Part shown: piece after piece, positions 15,136-15,221 of the stretch
Layout: every line of letters starts with the position of its first letter
How positions within the stretch are numbered: position 1 is the stretch's first letter
Assembly (NCBI GenBank): GCA_949289625.1
Contig: CASEPH010000146.1
Coordinates: 1 to 15,221, forward strand
Origin: an uncultured Clostridia bacterium
Lineage (GTDB): Bacteria > Bacillota_A > Clostridia > Oscillospirales > Oscillospiraceae
Length of the DNA: 15,221 nucleotides
Direction of reading: 5' to 3'
The notes under the pieces: generated by a model
The model's input: the letters and a program-made list of their open reading frames with translations, nothing else
Databases searched by the model: none
Told to the model about the DNA's origin: nothing
Translations under genes and position numbers: made by a program

Positions 15136-15219
15136 TCAGCCAGCAATGGAGGCATCCTCAACGGCAGCCTCCAGGTGCTTCATGTTCATGTATTTCTTGT
15201 TACCCCACTGGGTACCGGC
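15136..15219 (-). CDS. C-terminal tail of an unrecognised protein, cut by right edge
   Basis: A minus-strand frame enters from the right edge and ends at TGA 15136-15138. The last 27 residues include TQWGNKKYMNMKHLEAAVED and end ASIAG. The helical, well-balanced composition and clean stop about 20-60 bp outside the IS256 arm suggest a genuine gene end. The family is not recognised, and another transposase is possible. Confidence 0.35.
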   Translation of the reverse strand, partial: AGTQWGNKKYMNMKHLEAAVEDASIAG

Positions 15220-15221
15220 CA

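Noticed and set aside
1..15221. CRISPR array, tRNA or rRNA genes
   Set aside because: No regularly spaced repeats and no cloverleaf or rRNA-like segments were seen on reading both strands.

Overview
The window looks like an accessory stretch of a Gram-positive anaerobe's chromosome, most likely a Clostridia / Oscillospiraceae-type gut bacterium. This is inferred from strong GGAGG ribosome-binding sites, a DctP lipoprotein signal, a mid-to-high G+C composition, and IS256-, IS110- and integrase-type elements resembling those of that group. No housekeeping, rRNA or tRNA gene is visible, so the taxonomy is inference.

Layout. (1) 1-981, minus strand: a LysR-type regulator that starts at TTG and runs off the left edge. 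(2) 1161-5288, plus strand: a four-gene catabolic operon diverging from that regulator. It encodes a DRE-TIM (HMGL/4-hydroxy-2-oxovalerate-aldolase-like) aldolase, an overlapping NAD-type D-2-hydroxyacid dehydrogenase, an SLC13/DASS-type carboxylate permease, and a metal-dependent amidohydrolase-like protein resembling DUF6282. (3) About 5386-7272: a decayed mobile-element zone. It holds a tyrosine integrase broken by several frameshifts and a nonsense codon, a putative IS3 transposase scrap, and a possible 45-residue coiled-coil ORF. (4) 7356-13132, plus strand: a second uptake cluster. It has a PrpR-N / degenerate AAA+ / Fis-type regulator, a bicupin, and a complete three-gene TRAP transporter (DctP, DctQ, DctM), closed by a clear intrinsic terminator. 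(5) About 13280-15100: an insertion-sequence scar. An IS110-family transposase gene carrying a one-base frameshift lies between two inward-facing, inverted 5' ends of IS256-like elements. A short unrecognised coding tail enters from the right edge.

How the genes may work together. In the first operon the dehydrogenase and aldolase are chemically compatible. A 2,4-dihydroxy acid taken up by the permease, perhaps released by the hydrolase, could be oxidised to a 4-hydroxy-2-oxo acid and split to pyruvate plus an aldehyde. The aldolase lacks two residues thought to be catalytic in DmpG, so the true substrate is unknown. The second cluster pairs a ligand-sensing regulator, which lacks the sigma-54 contact loop, with a TRAP system and a bicupin. 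A perfect 10-bp inverted repeat, spaced 41 bp centre to centre and overlapping a TATAAT box, precedes the bicupin and is the best operator candidate. Both clusters look like substrate-specific organic acid or sugar acid modules, separated and bounded by mobile-element debris.
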